Positions 39,902 through 50,337 of a stretch of DNA of 64,000 nucleotides are shown piece after piece. The notes beneath the pieces are model-generated. The model was not told the origin of the DNA, made no database searches, and worked only from the letters and a program-made list of their open reading frames with translations. This stretch comes from Nitrosomonadales bacterium. Its GTDB lineage: Bacteria; Pseudomonadota; Gammaproteobacteria; Burkholderiales; Gallionellaceae. The stretch covers positions 62,001 to 126,000 of the forward strand of contig JACRNY010000004.1 of assembly GCA_016214695.1 (NCBI GenBank), given 5' to 3'. Numbering within the stretch: position 1 is the first letter of the stretch; each line of letters starts with the position of its first letter. The position numbers were made by a program, and so were the translations under genes.

Positions 39902-41443
39902 ATGAATTTCTGGGATGACTTGCTGGACTTCTTCTGGAGCGATGCTTCGCTTCCTCTGCTGCTGATGGTGCTGGGCATCGGGGCATTGCTGTTCCATTTC
40001 CGCCGCGACGAGCGCGCCAGCCTGTTCAACACCATCGGTTTCTTCCTGGTTTGCCTGATCGGGCAGTTCGTGGCCGGCCTGCTGCATGCACTGGATTTCC
40101 AGCGCGCCGCCGCTGTGACGCATGAGGTGTTCACCATCGGTGCGGGCGTGGCGGTCATCCGTCTGTGGGGACAGCTGGTGTTCCGCATCGTGCTGCCCGC
40201 CGTCAGGTTGACGCCGCCGCGCATCACCGAGGACATCTTCGTCATCATCGCCTACATCGCCTGGTTCATGGTGCGGCTGCGCTATGCCGGCCTGGATCTG
40301 GGCAGCATCCTCGCCACTTCGGCGATGATCACGGCAGTGGTGGCGTTCGCGATGCAGGATACGCTGGGCAACATCCTCGGCGGCCTTGCGCTGCAACTGG
40401 ACAACTCGGTCGAGATCGGCGACTGGATCAAGGTGGACGACATCTCCGGCAGGGTGGTGGACATCCGCTGGCGTTCCACGCTGGTGGAGACGCGCAACTG
40501 GGAGACGGTGGTGTTCCCCAACAGCCAGTTGATGAAGAACAAATTCATGGTGCTGGGGCGGCGCACCGACCAGCCGGTACAGTGGCGGCGCTGGGTCTGG
40601 TTCAACGTCGGGCTGGATGTCGCGCCGACCCGGGTGGTGAGCGTGGTCGAGGATTCCGTCCTGCATACCGATATCGCCAACGTGGCGAAGAACCCTGCGC
40701 CCAACTGCATCCTGATGGATATGGACAACAAGGGCTATGCGCGTTATGCATTGCGTTACTGGCTGACCGACCTGCATGCGGACGATCCCACCGATGCCAT
40801 GCTGCGCTGGCACATCATGACGGCCTTGCAGCGTGCAGGCATGAAGCTGGCGCTGGAAGAGAAGAGCATCCACATCACCAAGGAGAACGAGAAGTACGAA
40901 GAGGTGGTGCATCACCGGGAAGTTCTTTTGCGAATCAAAACGTTGCGCCGTGTCGAGCTGTTTTCGCAACTGACCGAGGTGGAACTGCGCGAACTGGCGG
41001 AACGTTTGCGCTATTCGCCGTTCGCCAAGGGCAACATCATCGCCAGGCAGGGGGATGTGAAGTCGCACTGGCTCTATGTGATCATCAACGGCGATGCCGA
41101 GGTGTTCGTCGATCTGTCCAACGGCAAGCGCCGTACCGTGCGCACGCTGGGGCGCGGCGATTTCTTCGGCGAGATGGGCTTGCTGACCGGTGCGCCGCGC
41201 TCGGCCTCGGTCATCGCCAAGACCGATGTGGAGTGCTACCGCATCGACAAGGAGGTGGTGGAGGAGTTGCTGCAGGCGCGCCCGAGCATCGCCGACGAGA
41301 TATCGCATATCCTGGTCACGCGCAAGGCCGAACTGGATACCGCGATGCAGAATCTGGATGCGACCGGGGCGCACCCGGACCTGTCGCAGCAGCGTTACGA
41401 GATACTGGAGACCATCAAGCGCTTCTTCTCGCTGGGAAATTAA
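39902..41443 (+). CDS. MscS-family mechanosensitive channel with C-terminal cyclic-nucleotide-binding domain
   Basis: 513 residues. Five hydrophobic segments fill the first 200 residues; the last is the MscS pore helix, with AFAMQDTLGNILGGLALQLD and the beta-domain opening VEIGDWIKVDDISGRVVDI. The soluble vestibule runs to about 320. A cNMP-binding domain (about 345-465) carries FGEMGLLTGAPRSASVIA, including the arginine that contacts the cyclic phosphate. Such MscS-cNMP fusions (bCNG type) have been proposed to be ligand-gated. A TAGAAT at 39870-39875, overlapping the previous stop, may be its -10. The nucleotide recognised is unknown. Confidence 0.92.
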   Translation: MNFWDDLLDFFWSDASLPLLLMVLGIGALLFHFRRDERASLFNTIGFFLVCLIGQFVAGLLHALDFQRAAAVTHEVFTIGAGVAVIRLWGQLVFRIVLPAVRLTPPRITEDIFVIIAYIAWFMVRLRYAGLDLGSILATSAMITAVVAFAMQDTLGNILGGLALQLDNSVEIGDWIKVDDISGRVVDIRWRSTLVETRNWETVVFPNSQLMKNKFMVLGRRTDQPVQWRRWVWFNVGLDVAPTRVVSVVEDSVLHTDIANVAKNPAPNCILMDMDNKGYARYALRYWLTDLHADDPTDAMLRWHIMTALQRAGMKLALEEKSIHITKENEKYEEVVHHREVLLRIKTLRRVELFSQLTEVELRELAERLRYSPFAKGNIIARQGDVKSHWLYVIINGDAEVFVDLSNGKRRTVRTLGRGDFFGEMGLLTGAPRSASVIAKTDVECYRIDKEVVEELLQARPSIADEISHILVTRKAELDTAMQNLDATGAHPDLSQQRYEILETIKRFFSLGN

Positions 41444-41484
41444 GCTGCCCGATATTTGGGCTTAATTCATGGGCGCGCTTGCGG

Positions 41485-41490
41485 TATCAT
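41485..41490 (+). promoter_or_regulatory. Possible -10 element of accA
   Basis: TATCAT with TTAATT 17 bases upstream (41462-41467), 29 bases before the accA ATG. The -35 is weak. Confidence 0.35.
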
Positions 41491-41518
41491 TCGCACCGGG
41501 CAATTTGAGATAGAACAC

Positions 41519-42487
41519 ATGAAAGTCACTTTTCTGGATTTCGAGCAGCAGGTCTCCGAGCTGGAGAACAAGATCGAGCAACTGCGTTACGTGCAGGACG
41601 ATTCCGCACTTGATATCTCCGACGAGATCGGCAGATTGCAGAAGAAGAGCCAGTCGCTCACCAAGGACATCTATGCCAAGTTGACTCCCTGGCAGATCTC
41701 GCAGGTCTCGCGCCATCCGCAGCGCCCCTACACGCTGGACTACATCCAGCACCTGTTCACCGATTTCGAAGAATTGCACGGCGACCGCACCTATGCCGAC
41801 GATCCCGCCATCGTGGGCGGCCTGGCCCGCTTCAACGGCCAGAGCGTGATGGTCATCGGCCACCAGAAGGGCCGCGACACCAAGGAACGCCAGTACCGCA
41901 ACTTCGGCATGCCGCGTCCGGAAGGCTACCGCAAGGCGATGCGCCTGATGCGTCTGGCCGAGAAGTTCGGCATCCCCATCATGACCTTCATCGACACTCC
42001 GGGCGCCTATCCCGGCGTGGGCGCGGAAGAGCGCGGCCAGTCCGAGGCCATCGGCAAGAACCTGTATGTGATGGCCGAACTGCGCACCCCCATCATCTGT
42101 ACCATCATCGGCGAAGGCGGCTCCGGCGGCGCGCTGGCCATCGCGGTGGGCGATGCCATGCTGATGCTGCAATACGCGACGTATTCGGTCATCTCGCCCG
42201 AAGGCTGCGCTTCCATCCTGTGGAAGAGCGCGGACAAGGCCTCCGAGGCCGCCGAGACGCTGGGCATCACCGCGACGCGTCTCAAGACGCTGGGCCTGGT
42301 CGACAAGATCATCAGCGAGCCTTTGGGTGGCGCACATCGCGACTATGAGGCGATGATGCAGACCATGAAGAAGGCCTTGCAGGACACGCTCAGCCAGGTT
42401 CAGGCGCAGGCTCCCGGCGAGATGTTGCAAGCCCGCTTCAATCGCTTGATGAGCTATGGCAAGTTCAAGGAAATCGAGCTTAACTGA
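41519..42487 (+). CDS. accA: Acetyl-CoA carboxylase carboxyltransferase subunit alpha
   Basis: 322 residues. An N-terminal helical region ([20 protein letters not shown]) precedes the crotonase-like carboxyltransferase domain. [20 protein letters not shown] and the oxyanion-hole glycines in [20 protein letters not shown] are diagnostic. With AccD it transfers the carboxyl group from biotin to acetyl-CoA, starting fatty-acid synthesis. The upstream in-frame ATG at 41456 lacks homology. Its last 32 bases overlap tilS, which is often its neighbour. Confidence 0.97.
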   Translation: MKVTFLDFEQQVSELENKIEQLRYVQDDSALDISDEIGRLQKKSQSLTKDIYAKLTPWQISQVSRHPQRPYTLDYIQHLFTDFEELHGDRTYADDPAIVGGLARFNGQSVMVIGHQKGRDTKERQYRNFGMPRPEGYRKAMRLMRLAEKFGIPIMTFIDTPGAYPGVGAEERGQSEAIGKNLYVMAELRTPIICTIIGEGGSGGALAIAVGDAMLMLQYATYSVISPEGCASILWKSADKASEAAETLGITATRLKTLGLVDKIISEPLGGAHRDYEAMMQTMKKALQDTLSQVQAQAPGEMLQARFNRLMSYGKFKEIELN

Positions 42488-44315
42488 TCACGTTGCGGAG
42501 CATCTCGCTCCGCATCTTCCCAAGCATTCCCACATCCTGATCGGCCTGAGCGGCGGCATCGACTCTGTCGTGCTGCTGCACTTGCTGCATACCGCCGCAC
42601 CGCGTTTCGGCTGGCGTCTTTCCGCTTTGCATGTCCATCACGGCATCAGTCCGAACGCCAATGCCTGGGCGGAGTTCTGTGCCGGGCTGTGTGCGCGCTA
42701 CGGCATCCGTCTGCATGTCGAGCGCGTCGATATCGCGCCGCTGCGCGACGAACACGGCATCGAGGCGGCTGCGCGCAAATTGCGCCAAGCCGCTTTCGCC
42801 GCACAGGATTGCGACTTTGTCGCACTGGCGCATCATGCCGACGACCAGGCCGAGACCTTGCTGCTGCAGTTGCTGCGTGGGGCCGGGGTCAAAGGGGCGG
42901 CAGCGATGCCTGTCCTGAGCAAGGTCGAAGGGCCGTTCATCAAGGCTGGGCAGCCGATCATCGTCCGTCCATTGCTCGGCATTGCGCGTACCGAGTTGGA
43001 AGCATATGCACGGCAGTACGGTCTGAGCTGGGTAGAGGACGAGAGCAATGCGGACGACAGCTATCCGCGCAATTTCCTGCGTCATCGCGTATTGCCGCTG
43101 CTGGCGGAGCGTTTTCCGGCCTGGCGCGAGACTTTGCCGCGCAGCGCCGGCCATTTCGCCGAGGCGGCCGAGCTGCAGGAAGAATTGGCCCGCATCGATG
43201 CGCAAGGCGCGGTGGCGGGAGGGTCTCTCGATATCGCGGTGTTGCTGAAACTGTCTGTGGCGCGTGCCCGCAACCTGTTGCGCTATTTCCTGCATGTGCA
43301 AGGCGCGCCGATGCCGCAGGCTGTGCAGCTGGAAAGCATACTGAGCCAACTGCTGGGGGCGCGGGGGGATGCGTCGGTCCGTGTCGAGTACGGCGGCTGG
43401 GAGGTGCGGCGCTTCCGGGGGCGCGTCCATGTGCTGCGGACGTTGGCCGGGTTCGATCGCGGGTACTCCCTTGTCTGGCAAGGCGAGGACGAGTTGTTCT
43501 GGCCCGCTTTGGGTGCAAGGATCGGCTTTCGGCAGGTGGTGGGGCAGGGGATCAGCCTGGCAAAGTTGCGTTCCGGCAAGGTCGAGTTGCGCTTGCGCAG
43601 CGGTGGCGAGTCGCTGCGGCCTCGCAATGGCGCGGCCACGCGCAGTCTGAAGAACTTGCTGCAGGAACACCGTGTGCCGCCATGGCAGCGCGAGCGCATG
43701 CCTTTGCTGTATTGCGGTGAAGAGTTGGTGTGTGTGCCGGGTGTGGCGGTGGCGGCAGGTTTCCAGGCGTCCGCTTCCGAGCCTGGAATAGTGCCGGGAT
43801 GGGCCGCCGGGCAGGGACATGGCGGGCAAACCCTGCTAGAATCGCGCCCTCAGAATTTTCTGATTTCTAATCACAACTTGGAGAGAAACATGGCTGTCGA
43901 ACGTACCCTTTCTATCATCAAACCGGATGCTGTGGCGAAGAACGTCATCGGCAAGATCTATTCCCGTTTCGAGAGCAACGGTCTGAAGATCGTCGCCTCC
44001 CAGATGCGTCATCTGTCGCGCGCAGAAGCCGAAGGTTTCTATGCCGTACACAAGGCACGTCCGTTCTTCAAGGACCTGGTCGATTTCATGATCTCCGGTC
44101 CCGTCATGATCCAGGTACTGGAAGGCGACAACGCAGTGCAGAAGAACCGTGACCTGATGGGCGCGACCGATCCGAAGAAGGCCGAGAAGGGCACCATCCG
44201 CGCCGACTTCGCCGACAGCATCGATGCCAATGCCGTGCACGGTTCCGATTCCGCCGAGAACGCCAAGATCGAGATCGATTATTTCTTCGCGCCGAAGAAC
44301 ATCCACTCTCGCTGA
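42456..44315 (+). CDS. tilS: TilS, tRNA(Ile)-lysidine synthase, reading frame continuous with ndk
   Basis: The N-terminal PP-loop ATPase has [15 protein letters not shown] (ATP motif SGGxDS) and the [35 protein letters not shown] segments. A linker domain and the C-terminal TilS domain ([34 protein letters not shown]) follow. TilS makes lysidine at C34 of tRNA-Ile2, so it reads AUA. The family's end is expected near residue 450 (around 43808), but no stop occurs there: the frame runs through about 28 more codons into the ndk start at 43890 and ends at the ndk stop, 619 codons in all. The PP-loop/TilS join also carries an in-frame half repeat (VLSKVEG). Start ATG 42456 overlaps accA. Confidence 0.85.
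   Translation: MASSRKSSLTDHVAEHLAPHLPKHSHILIGLSGGIDSVVLLHLLHTAAPRFGWRLSALHVHHGISPNANAWAEFCAGLCARYGIRLHVERVDIAPLRDEHGIEAAARKLRQAAFAAQDCDFVALAHHADDQAETLLLQLLRGAGVKGAAAMPVLSKVEGPFIKAGQPIIVRPLLGIARTELEAYARQYGLSWVEDESNADDSYPRNFLRHRVLPLLAERFPAWRETLPRSAGHFAEAAELQEELARIDAQGAVAGGSLDIAVLLKLSVARARNLLRYFLHVQGAPMPQAVQLESILSQLLGARGDASVRVEYGGWEVRRFRGRVHVLRTLAGFDRGYSLVWQGEDELFWPALGARIGFRQVVGQGISLAKLRSGKVELRLRSGGESLRPRNGAATRSLKNLLQEHRVPPWQRERMPLLYCGEELVCVPGVAVAAGFQASASEPGIVPGWAAGQGHGGQTLLESRPQNFLISNHNLERNMAVERTLSIIKPDAVAKNVIGKIYSRFESNGLKIVASQMRHLSRAEAEGFYAVHKARPFFKDLVDFMISGPVMIQVLEGDNAVQKNRDLMGATDPKKAEKGTIRADFADSIDANAVHGSDSAENAKIEIDYFFAPKNIHSR
42908..42933. repeat. Half unit of the dispersed repeat inside tilS
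   Basis: The segment around TGTCCTGAGCAAGGTCGAAG (42911-42930) resembles half of the CCTGAGC...TCGAAGGG repeat seen in the MFS gene. It encodes VLSKVEGP at the end of the PP-loop domain. It is a single half without its facing arm. Confidence 0.6.
43814..43842 (+). promoter_or_regulatory. Probable ndk promoter inside the tilS frame
   Basis: GGGACA (43814-43819), a 17-base spacer and TAGAAT (43837-43842), 48 bases before the ndk ATG. It supports separate expression of ndk despite the open frame from tilS. Confidence 0.55.
43890..44315 (+). CDS. ndk: Nucleoside diphosphate kinase
   Basis: 141 residues, normal length. It opens [20 protein letters not shown] and has the catalytic histidine in [13 protein letters not shown]. 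Ndk balances nucleoside triphosphates by moving the gamma-phosphate through that histidine. It has its own GGAGAG ribosome site 4 bases before the ATG and a probable promoter upstream, so it is most likely made as a separate protein; the same frame is nevertheless open from tilS. rlmN begins at its stop. Confidence 0.96.
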   Translation: MAVERTLSIIKPDAVAKNVIGKIYSRFESNGLKIVASQMRHLSRAEAEGFYAVHKARPFFKDLVDFMISGPVMIQVLEGDNAVQKNRDLMGATDPKKAEKGTIRADFADSIDANAVHGSDSAENAKIEIDYFFAPKNIHSR

Positions 44316-45391
44316 TGCAAAACCTCCTCGACCTTGATGTGCAGCAACTGACTGCCTGGTTCGCGGAACAGGGCGAGAAGCCCTTTCGCGCCAAGCAGGT
44401 GTTGCGCTGGATGTACAAGGCCGGGGAATCCGATTTCGACGCGATGAGCGACCTCGCGGTCTCTCTTCGCGAAAAGCTCAAGCAGACCGCCCGCATCGAC
44501 ACGCCGACGGTGATGCGCGAGGAGACCGCGTCCGACGGTACGCGCAAGTGGCTGCTGGATGTGGGCACCGGTAACGCGGTGGAGACCGTGTATATCCCGG
44601 AAGAGGACCGCGGCACCTTGTGCGTTTCGACCCAGGCCGGATGCGCGCTGGACTGCGCGTTCTGTTCCACCGGCAAACAGGGCTTCAACCGCAATCTTTC
44701 CACTGCCGAGATCATCGGCCAGGTATGGTGGGCGAACCATGAACTCGGCAAGAATCCGGAAGGCAACTGGCCGGTCACCAACGTGGTGCTGATGGGCATG
44801 GGCGAGCCGCTGCTGAACTTCGACAACACCGTGCATGCCTTGCGCCTGATGCTGGACGACCATGCCTACGGCCTGTCGCGCCGCCGCGTGACGGTGTCCA
44901 CCTCCGGCGTGGTGCCGGCGATGGACCGGCTGCGCGAGGAATGTCCGGTGGCGCTGGCGATCTCGCTGCATGCGCCCAACGACGAACTGCGCAATGTGCT
45001 GGTGCCGATCAACCAGAAATATCCGTTGCGGGAACTGATGGCGGCTTGCCGGCGTTACCTGGAAAAGGCGCCACGCGACTTTGTCACTTTCGAGTACGTG
45101 ATGCTGGCCGGTGTGAACGACCGCGAGCAGGATGCGCGCGAACTGATCCGCCTGGTGCGCGACGTGCCGTGCAAGTTCAATCTGATCCCGTTCAACCCGT
45201 TCCCGCAAGCGCCGTATCAGCGTTCTGACATGGAGACGGTGAAGCGTTTCCGCGACATCCTGATGCAGGCCGAAATCGTCACCACCATCCGCAAGGTGCG
45301 CGGCGATGACATCGCTGCGGCATGCGGGCAACTGGCCGGGCAGGTGCAGGACAAGACGAAGAGAACACACCGATTGGCAGGGGGGGCTTGA
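44315..45391 (+). CDS. rlmN: RlmN, 23S rRNA (A2503-C2) / tRNA (A37-C2) methyltransferase
   Basis: 358-residue radical-SAM enzyme. The [4Fe-4S] cluster cysteines are in [16 protein letters not shown] (CxxxCxxC), with [15 protein letters not shown]-like [15 protein letters not shown] downstream and the methyl-carrying cysteine in AACGQLAGQ near the C-terminus. It methylates the peptidyl-transferase loop of 23S rRNA and some tRNAs. It overlaps the ndk stop by one base and the pilF start by TGATG. Confidence 0.97.
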   Translation: MQNLLDLDVQQLTAWFAEQGEKPFRAKQVLRWMYKAGESDFDAMSDLAVSLREKLKQTARIDTPTVMREETASDGTRKWLLDVGTGNAVETVYIPEEDRGTLCVSTQAGCALDCAFCSTGKQGFNRNLSTAEIIGQVWWANHELGKNPEGNWPVTNVVLMGMGEPLLNFDNTVHALRLMLDDHAYGLSRRRVTVSTSGVVPAMDRLREECPVALAISLHAPNDELRNVLVPINQKYPLRELMAACRRYLEKAPRDFVTFEYVMLAGVNDREQDARELIRLVRDVPCKFNLIPFNPFPQAPYQRSDMETVKRFRDILMQAEIVTTIRKVRGDDIAAACGQLAGQVQDKTKRTHRLAGGA

Positions 45392-46155
45392 TGAAGAGGC
45401 TTGGCATATTTTTGCTCACTATGATTCTGGCTGGCTGCGCTTCTTCTGGAGGGGGGGGCGATGGCTCGGACCAGGCAGCCAGCAACCGGTCGCAGGAGAG
45501 CGCCAGGATCCATACCGAACTGGCCGGCGCCTATTATGAGCGCACGCAGTACGCCATAGCACTGCAGGAAATCGCAATTGCCTTGCGGGCAGACTCGGAC
45601 TACGCCCCCGCGTACACGATGAGGGCTCTGGTTCGCATGGCTTTGCGGGAAGACGAGCAGGCTGATGCGGATTTCAAAAAGAGTCTGCAGCTGGATGATG
45701 CAAATTCCGGCACGCACAACAATTACGGTTGGTTCCTGTGCCAGCGCGGTCGCGCAAAGGAATCCCTCCGGCAATTCCAGGAGGCGCTGAGAGATCCGCT
45801 GTATGCAACACCCGAGATGGCCTATGTGAACCTGGGCGTGTGTTCCAGGAAGGCCGGACTGGTGAAAGAGGCGGAAAGCAATCTGCAGCGCGCCCTGGTG
45901 TTGCGTCCCGGCATGCCCGAGGCTTTGTACAGTCTGGCGGAATTGAGTTACGAGGGCGGCGACTACGCCGGGGCCAAGTCCTATTTCATGCGCTTCTCGC
46001 AGCGGGCCTCCGAGCTGGGTGCAGAACAGCTGTGGCTGGCGGTGCGTATCGAGCGCAAGATGCGTGACCGCAATTCGGAAGCCAGCTATGGGTTGCAGCT
46101 GCGCAAGCGTTACCCGGATTCCCGTGAGACCCAACTGTTATTGCAAGGCGAATGA
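45391..46155 (+). CDS. pilF: PilF/PilW-type TPR lipoprotein
   Basis: 254 residues. The lipoprotein signal [20 protein letters not shown] has a clear lipobox (LAGC). Several TPR motifs follow, such as LAGAYYERTQYAIALQEIAI, NNYGWFLCQRGRAKESLRQF and MAYVNLGVCSRKAGLVKEAE. PilF/PilW chaperones PilQ secretin assembly for type IV pili. It is the usual neighbour between rlmN and rodZ. The start at 45391 overlaps the rlmN stop. Confidence 0.93.
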   Translation: MKRLGIFLLTMILAGCASSGGGGDGSDQAASNRSQESARIHTELAGAYYERTQYAIALQEIAIALRADSDYAPAYTMRALVRMALREDEQADADFKKSLQLDDANSGTHNNYGWFLCQRGRAKESLRQFQEALRDPLYATPEMAYVNLGVCSRKAGLVKEAESNLQRALVLRPGMPEALYSLAELSYEGGDYAGAKSYFMRFSQRASELGAEQLWLAVRIERKMRDRNSEASYGLQLRKRYPDSRETQLLLQGE

Positions 46156-47132
46156 TGGATACTTCTGACGTTGTTCAAGCGGCGGCGATAGACCCGGCAT
46201 CGGCTCAAGCGGTGCTTAATGTCGGTATGGCTTTGCGCGAAGCGCGCGAGGCGCAGGGGATGAGCGTGCATGATATCGCCGAGCGGATCAAGTTCGCGCC
46301 GCGACAGGTCGAGGCGCTGGAGTCCAATGACTTCGAGCATCTGCCGAAAGCCACTTTCCTGCGCGGTTTCGTGCGCAGTTATGCGCGTGTCCTGCAGCTG
46401 GACGAAGCCGCATTGATAGCGGCCTTGCCTGCCGAATCCTCACCGCAGACGGCAGTCAGGCAGCCGATCGTGGATGTCTCGTTTCCGGGTTGGCTGGCAC
46501 TGCGGCGCGTTAATATCCTGTGGCTGGCTGGGGCATTGGGTATCGCGGTGATCCTTGGTCTGTTCGCGTGGCTGGCCGATAGCGAACCGGTAGAGAAACA
46601 GTCTGAAGTCGTGGTTGAACCGGTCCAGCTCCCGGCAACTGATGCCAGCATCTCTGCCGTGGCGGCTCCGCAGACTCTGGCTCCCTCCCCGGAAGCGACC
46701 AAAGCGCCTGTGCTAGCCAAGGTTCCGGAGCAACGCAGGGCTGCAGAGTCGGCCCAGGCCAAACCAGTCGTTGCAACACCGTCTCCGATTGCGGAAATCA
46801 AGCCCGCCATCAAGGAGACTCCTGTTGTGGCCGCCGCATCGTCACCGGCAACAGAGGCACAACAACCCGTCCCGCTGGAGTTGCTAAAGCGTCGCCCCTT
46901 GCATTTTGTGTTTTCGGGCATTGCCTGGATAGAAGTCATAGATGTGAACGGGACCATATTGCTGTCCAGGACCAACCAGCCTGGTACGGAAAAATGGATC
47001 GGCGGTCCGCGCCGGGCTCCCTATGACATCTCGATCGGCAATCCGGCCAATGTCAAGTTGTACTACAGGGGCAAAGAGATCGATCTTTCGCCCTATGCGT
47101 CGATGAAAATCGCACATTTGAAGGTGGAGTAG
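46152..47132 (+). CDS. rodZ: RodZ-like cytoskeletal membrane protein
   Basis: 326 residues. An N-terminal helix-turn-helix domain (about 22-90, [20 protein letters not shown]) binds MreB in E. coli RodZ. One transmembrane helix (about 115-135) is followed by an Ala/Pro/Val-rich periplasmic linker and a C-terminal DUF4115 domain (about 240-326, [19 protein letters not shown]). It links cell-shape machinery to the membrane. Overlaps pilF by ATGA and precedes ispG. Confidence 0.93.
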   Translation: MMDTSDVVQAAAIDPASAQAVLNVGMALREAREAQGMSVHDIAERIKFAPRQVEALESNDFEHLPKATFLRGFVRSYARVLQLDEAALIAALPAESSPQTAVRQPIVDVSFPGWLALRRVNILWLAGALGIAVILGLFAWLADSEPVEKQSEVVVEPVQLPATDASISAVAAPQTLAPSPEATKAPVLAKVPEQRRAAESAQAKPVVATPSPIAEIKPAIKETPVVAAASSPATEAQQPVPLELLKRRPLHFVFSGIAWIEVIDVNGTILLSRTNQPGTEKWIGGPRRAPYDISIGNPANVKLYYRGKEIDLSPYASMKIAHLKVE

Positions 47133-47136
47133 GCGC

Positions 47137-48408
47137 GTGACTCATTCTGCGATTTTGCGTCATGCGACGCAGCGAGTGATCGTCGATGGCATCGCCATCG
47201 GCGGCGGAGCGCCTGTCGTGGTGCAATCGATGACCAATACCGATACGGCAGACGCGGAGGGTACGGCACGCCAGGTGTATGAACTCGCACGGGCCGGTTC
47301 GGAACTGGTTCGTATCACCGTCAACACTTCGGAAGCGGCAATACAAGTGCCGCGCATCCGCAAGATGCTCGACGACATGGGCTGCAATGTGCCCCTGATC
47401 GGCGATTTCCACTACAACGGCCACCGCCTGCTCACCGAGTTCCCCGAGTGCGCGCAGGCGCTGGCGAAATACCGCATCAATCCCGGCAATGTGGGCAAGA
47501 ACCGCAAGGGCGAGGACCAGTTCGCCATGATGATCGCCGTTGCCAGGCAATACGACAAACCGGTCCGTATCGGCGTCAACTGGGGCAGCCTGGACCAGGA
47601 CCTGGTCGTGCGCCTGATGGACGAGAATGCAAAGCTGGAGCAGCCCAAGGATGTGGCAGAAGTCACACGGGAAGCATTGATCGTTTCCGCACTGGATTCC
47701 GCCAGACGCGCCGAAGAGCTTGGGCTGCCGCGCAACCGCATTGTGTTGTCGTGCAAGGTCAGCGAAGTGCAGGATCTGATCGCCGTGTACCAGGAATTGG
47801 CGAAGCGTTGCGATTATGCGCTGCATCTGGGTTTGACCGAGGCCGGCATGGGCTCGAAAGGAATCGTTGCTTCCACCGCGGCGCTGGCCGTGCTGTTGCA
47901 GCAGGGTATCGGCGATACCATCCGCGTGTCTTTGACACCCGCACCGGGCGGGGCGCGCACCGAAGAAGTCGTGGTGGCGCAGGAGATCCTGCAGACGATG
48001 GGATTGCGCTCGTTCGCGCCCATGGTCACCGCCTGCCCCGGCTGTGGACGCACCACCAGCACGGTGTTCCAGGAACTGGCGCAAAGCATCCAGACCTATC
48101 TGCGTGCGCAGATGCCTTTATGGCGCGAGCAATATGTCGGCGTGGAAGAGATGACGGTCGCGGTGATGGGCTGCATCGTCAACGGCCCCGGCGAGAGCAA
48201 GATGGCGAACATCGGCATCAGCCTGCCGGGAACGGGCGAATCGCCGGCGGCTCCCGTGTATGTGGATGGCGAGAAGACCGTCACCCTGCGCGGCGACAAC
48301 ATCGCGGCGGAGTTCCAGAAGATCGTGGACGAATACGTGGCAAGCAAATACCCGAAACGTGCGGCAGGCGACAAGCCTGCCGCGCGCATCGACATCAAGG
48401 CGGTTTGA
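47137..48408 (+). CDS. ispG: IspG, 4-hydroxy-3-methylbut-2-enyl diphosphate synthase
   Basis: 423 residues. A TIM-barrel start ([20 protein letters not shown]) and the C-terminal [4Fe-4S] domain with [18 protein letters not shown] and [20 protein letters not shown]. It converts MEcPP to HMBPP in the MEP isoprenoid pathway. I accept the GTG at 47137, with GGAG about 8 bases upstream inside the end of rodZ. The 3' end contains a perfect 9-bp inverted repeat. Confidence 0.96.
   Translation: MTHSAILRHATQRVIVDGIAIGGGAPVVVQSMTNTDTADAEGTARQVYELARAGSELVRITVNTSEAAIQVPRIRKMLDDMGCNVPLIGDFHYNGHRLLTEFPECAQALAKYRINPGNVGKNRKGEDQFAMMIAVARQYDKPVRIGVNWGSLDQDLVVRLMDENAKLEQPKDVAEVTREALIVSALDSARRAEELGLPRNRIVLSCKVSEVQDLIAVYQELAKRCDYALHLGLTEAGMGSKGIVASTAALAVLLQQGIGDTIRVSLTPAPGGARTEEVVVAQEILQTMGLRSFAPMVTACPGCGRTTSTVFQELAQSIQTYLRAQMPLWREQYVGVEEMTVAVMGCIVNGPGESKMANIGISLPGTGESPAAPVYVDGEKTVTLRGDNIAAEFQKIVDEYVASKYPKRAAGDKPAARIDIKAV
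48361..48383. repeat. Perfect 9-bp hairpin in the 3' end of ispG
   Basis: GCGGCAGGC and GCCTGCCGC around a 5-base loop, ending 25 bases before the ispG stop and 34 before hisS. No T-run follows, so it is not a terminator; it could mark an RNA-processing or stability site. Confidence 0.55.
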
Positions 48409-48416
48409 GCAGGCAG

Positions 48417-49688
48417 ATGAGCAAAGAGACATTACAGGCCGTAAAAGGCATGAACGACATCCTCCCCGAAGAGGCAACGCAGTGGTTGTGGTTCGAGGAT
48501 ACGGTACGCGAATGGCTGGAATCCTATGGTTACCGCAACATCCGCATGCCGCTGGTGGAACCGACCGCGCTGTTCAAGCGCGCCATCGGCGAGGTCACCG
48601 ACATCGTCGAGAAGGAGATGTACAGCTTCGAGGACAGCCTTAACGGCGACCACCTGACACTGCGTCCGGAAGGCACCGCTTCCTGTGTGCGCGCGGTACT
48701 GCAGCATAACCTGCTGTATAACGCCCCGCAGCGCTTGTACTACAGCGGACAGATGTTCCGCCATGAGCGCCCGCAGAAAGGGCGCTATCGCCAGTTCCAT
48801 CAGATCGGCGTGGAGGCGATGGGATTCGCCGGGCCGGACATCGATGCCGAGCAGATCGTGATGTGCGCGCGCCTGTGGAAAAAACTCGGCATCCGCGATG
48901 TGGCGCTGCAGATCAACACATTGGGAGACGCGGCTTCGCGCCAGCGTCACCGCGAAAAATTGATTGCATATTTCGAACAACACAAGGAGGAGCTTGACGC
49001 AGATGCGCAGCGCCGCCTGTACAGCAATCCGCTGCGCATCCTCGATACCAAGAATCCGGCGATGCAGGAACTGGTGGGCGGTGCGCCCAGGCTCATGGAC
49101 GAACTGGAAGAGGATGCCATCCAGCATTTCGTGGCGGTACAGGCGATCCTGAAGCGGCATGGCATCGCGTTCGAGATCAATCCGCGCCTGGTGCGCGGAC
49201 TGGATTATTACAACCGTACCGTGTTCGAGTGGGTGACGACACGATTGGGCGCACAGGGTACCATCTGTGCCGGTGGCCGTTTCGACGGTCTGATCGAGCA
49301 GATAGGCGGCAAGCCGGCCCCTGCGTGCGGTTTCGCCATGGGCGTCGAGCGTCTGCTGGCCTTGCTGCAGGAAGACGGGATGAAGAGTCCTGCCGCACCA
49401 CTGGACGTGTATGTGGCGCACCAGGGCGAGCTGGCACAGGAGATGGCCTGGCATGTGGCGGAGCAACTGCGCGATGGCGGAGTGCGAGTGTTGCTGCATT
49501 GCGGTGGCGGCAGTTTCAAATCGCAGATGAAGAGGGCAGATGGCAGTGCAGCCGCCTGCGCCGTCATCATCGGCGATGACGAGGTGGCGGCCAATGCCGT
49601 GACACTCAAGCCTTTGCGCGGCAACGGGGAGCAGCAAACCGTTGCGCTGAAGGATCTGCAGCAGAAGATTGATGAATTGATCAAGTGA
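48417..49688 (+). CDS. hisS: Histidyl-tRNA synthetase
   Basis: 423-residue class II synthetase. It opens [20 protein letters not shown] and has the class II motifs 2 and 3 in [20 protein letters not shown] and [15 protein letters not shown], plus the histidine-A and B loops [15 protein letters not shown] and [16 protein letters not shown]-terminal anticodon-binding domain (about 330-423) ends the protein. It lies 8 bases after ispG, the usual neighbour. Confidence 0.97.
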   Translation: MSKETLQAVKGMNDILPEEATQWLWFEDTVREWLESYGYRNIRMPLVEPTALFKRAIGEVTDIVEKEMYSFEDSLNGDHLTLRPEGTASCVRAVLQHNLLYNAPQRLYYSGQMFRHERPQKGRYRQFHQIGVEAMGFAGPDIDAEQIVMCARLWKKLGIRDVALQINTLGDAASRQRHREKLIAYFEQHKEELDADAQRRLYSNPLRILDTKNPAMQELVGGAPRLMDELEEDAIQHFVAVQAILKRHGIAFEINPRLVRGLDYYNRTVFEWVTTRLGAQGTICAGGRFDGLIEQIGGKPAPACGFAMGVERLLALLQEDGMKSPAAPLDVYVAHQGELAQEMAWHVAEQLRDGGVRVLLHCGGGSFKSQMKRADGSAAACAVIIGDDEVAANAVTLKPLRGNGEQQTVALKDLQQKIDELIK

Positions 49689-49692
49689 GGAA

Positions 49693-50337
49693 ATGAATAT
49701 GTCTAGTTTGGATCTGCAGGAACAGGAACAGGTCGATGCGCTCAAGGCCTGGTGGAAAGAGAACGGCAAGTGGCTGGTCGGTGCCGTGGTGGTCGGCTTG
49801 CTGGGTTTTGCCGGTATGCAACTCTGGAAGAACCACCAGAACAACCAGTCTGCCGAGGCAGCCAAACTGTATGCCGAAGTGATGAAGCAGGCGGCGACCA
49901 ATGATGCGAAACGCATCGGCGATGCCGCAGATGCATTGGCCAGCCGTTACGGCAGCAGCGCTTACGCTCCGCGTGCGCAGTTGCTGGCAGCCCAGGCCAG
50001 CTTGCAGGCCCGCGACACCGCGCATGCCAAGGTGCAACTGCAATGGGTGATCGAACATGCCAGCGAGACCGGCTTGCAGGATACCGCCCGCCTGAAGCTG
50101 GCCAGCGTGCTGCTGGACGAGAAGGATTACGACGCAGCCCTCAAGCAACTGGATGCCGCGCATCCGGAATCCTTCACCGGGCTGTATGCCGATCTGAAAG
50201 GCGATGTTCTGAGTGCACAGGGCAAGGTCGCCGAAGCGCGGGCCGCCTATCAGGTGGCGTTCGACAAGACCGATGCCAAGAGCGTGTATCGCAATCTGAT
50301 CCAATTGAAGATGGACGGGCTGGGTGCGGCAAAATGA
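49693..50337 (+). CDS. yfgM: YfgM-like TPR membrane protein
   Basis: 214 residues. One N-terminal transmembrane helix (about 28-46, WLVGAVVVGLLGFAGMQLW) and a periplasmic TPR-like domain. It opens MNMSSLDLQEQEQVDALKAW. YfgM works with SecYEG and periplasmic chaperones in E. coli. The second ATG (49699) is equally well placed after GAGGAA. It overlaps bamB by ATGA and belongs to the hisS-yfgM-bamB-der unit. Confidence 0.92.
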   Translation: MNMSSLDLQEQEQVDALKAWWKENGKWLVGAVVVGLLGFAGMQLWKNHQNNQSAEAAKLYAEVMKQAATNDAKRIGDAADALASRYGSSAYAPRAQLLAAQASLQARDTAHAKVQLQWVIEHASETGLQDTARLKLASVLLDEKDYDAALKQLDAAHPESFTGLYADLKGDVLSAQGKVAEARAAYQVAFDKTDAKSVYRNLIQLKMDGLGAAK

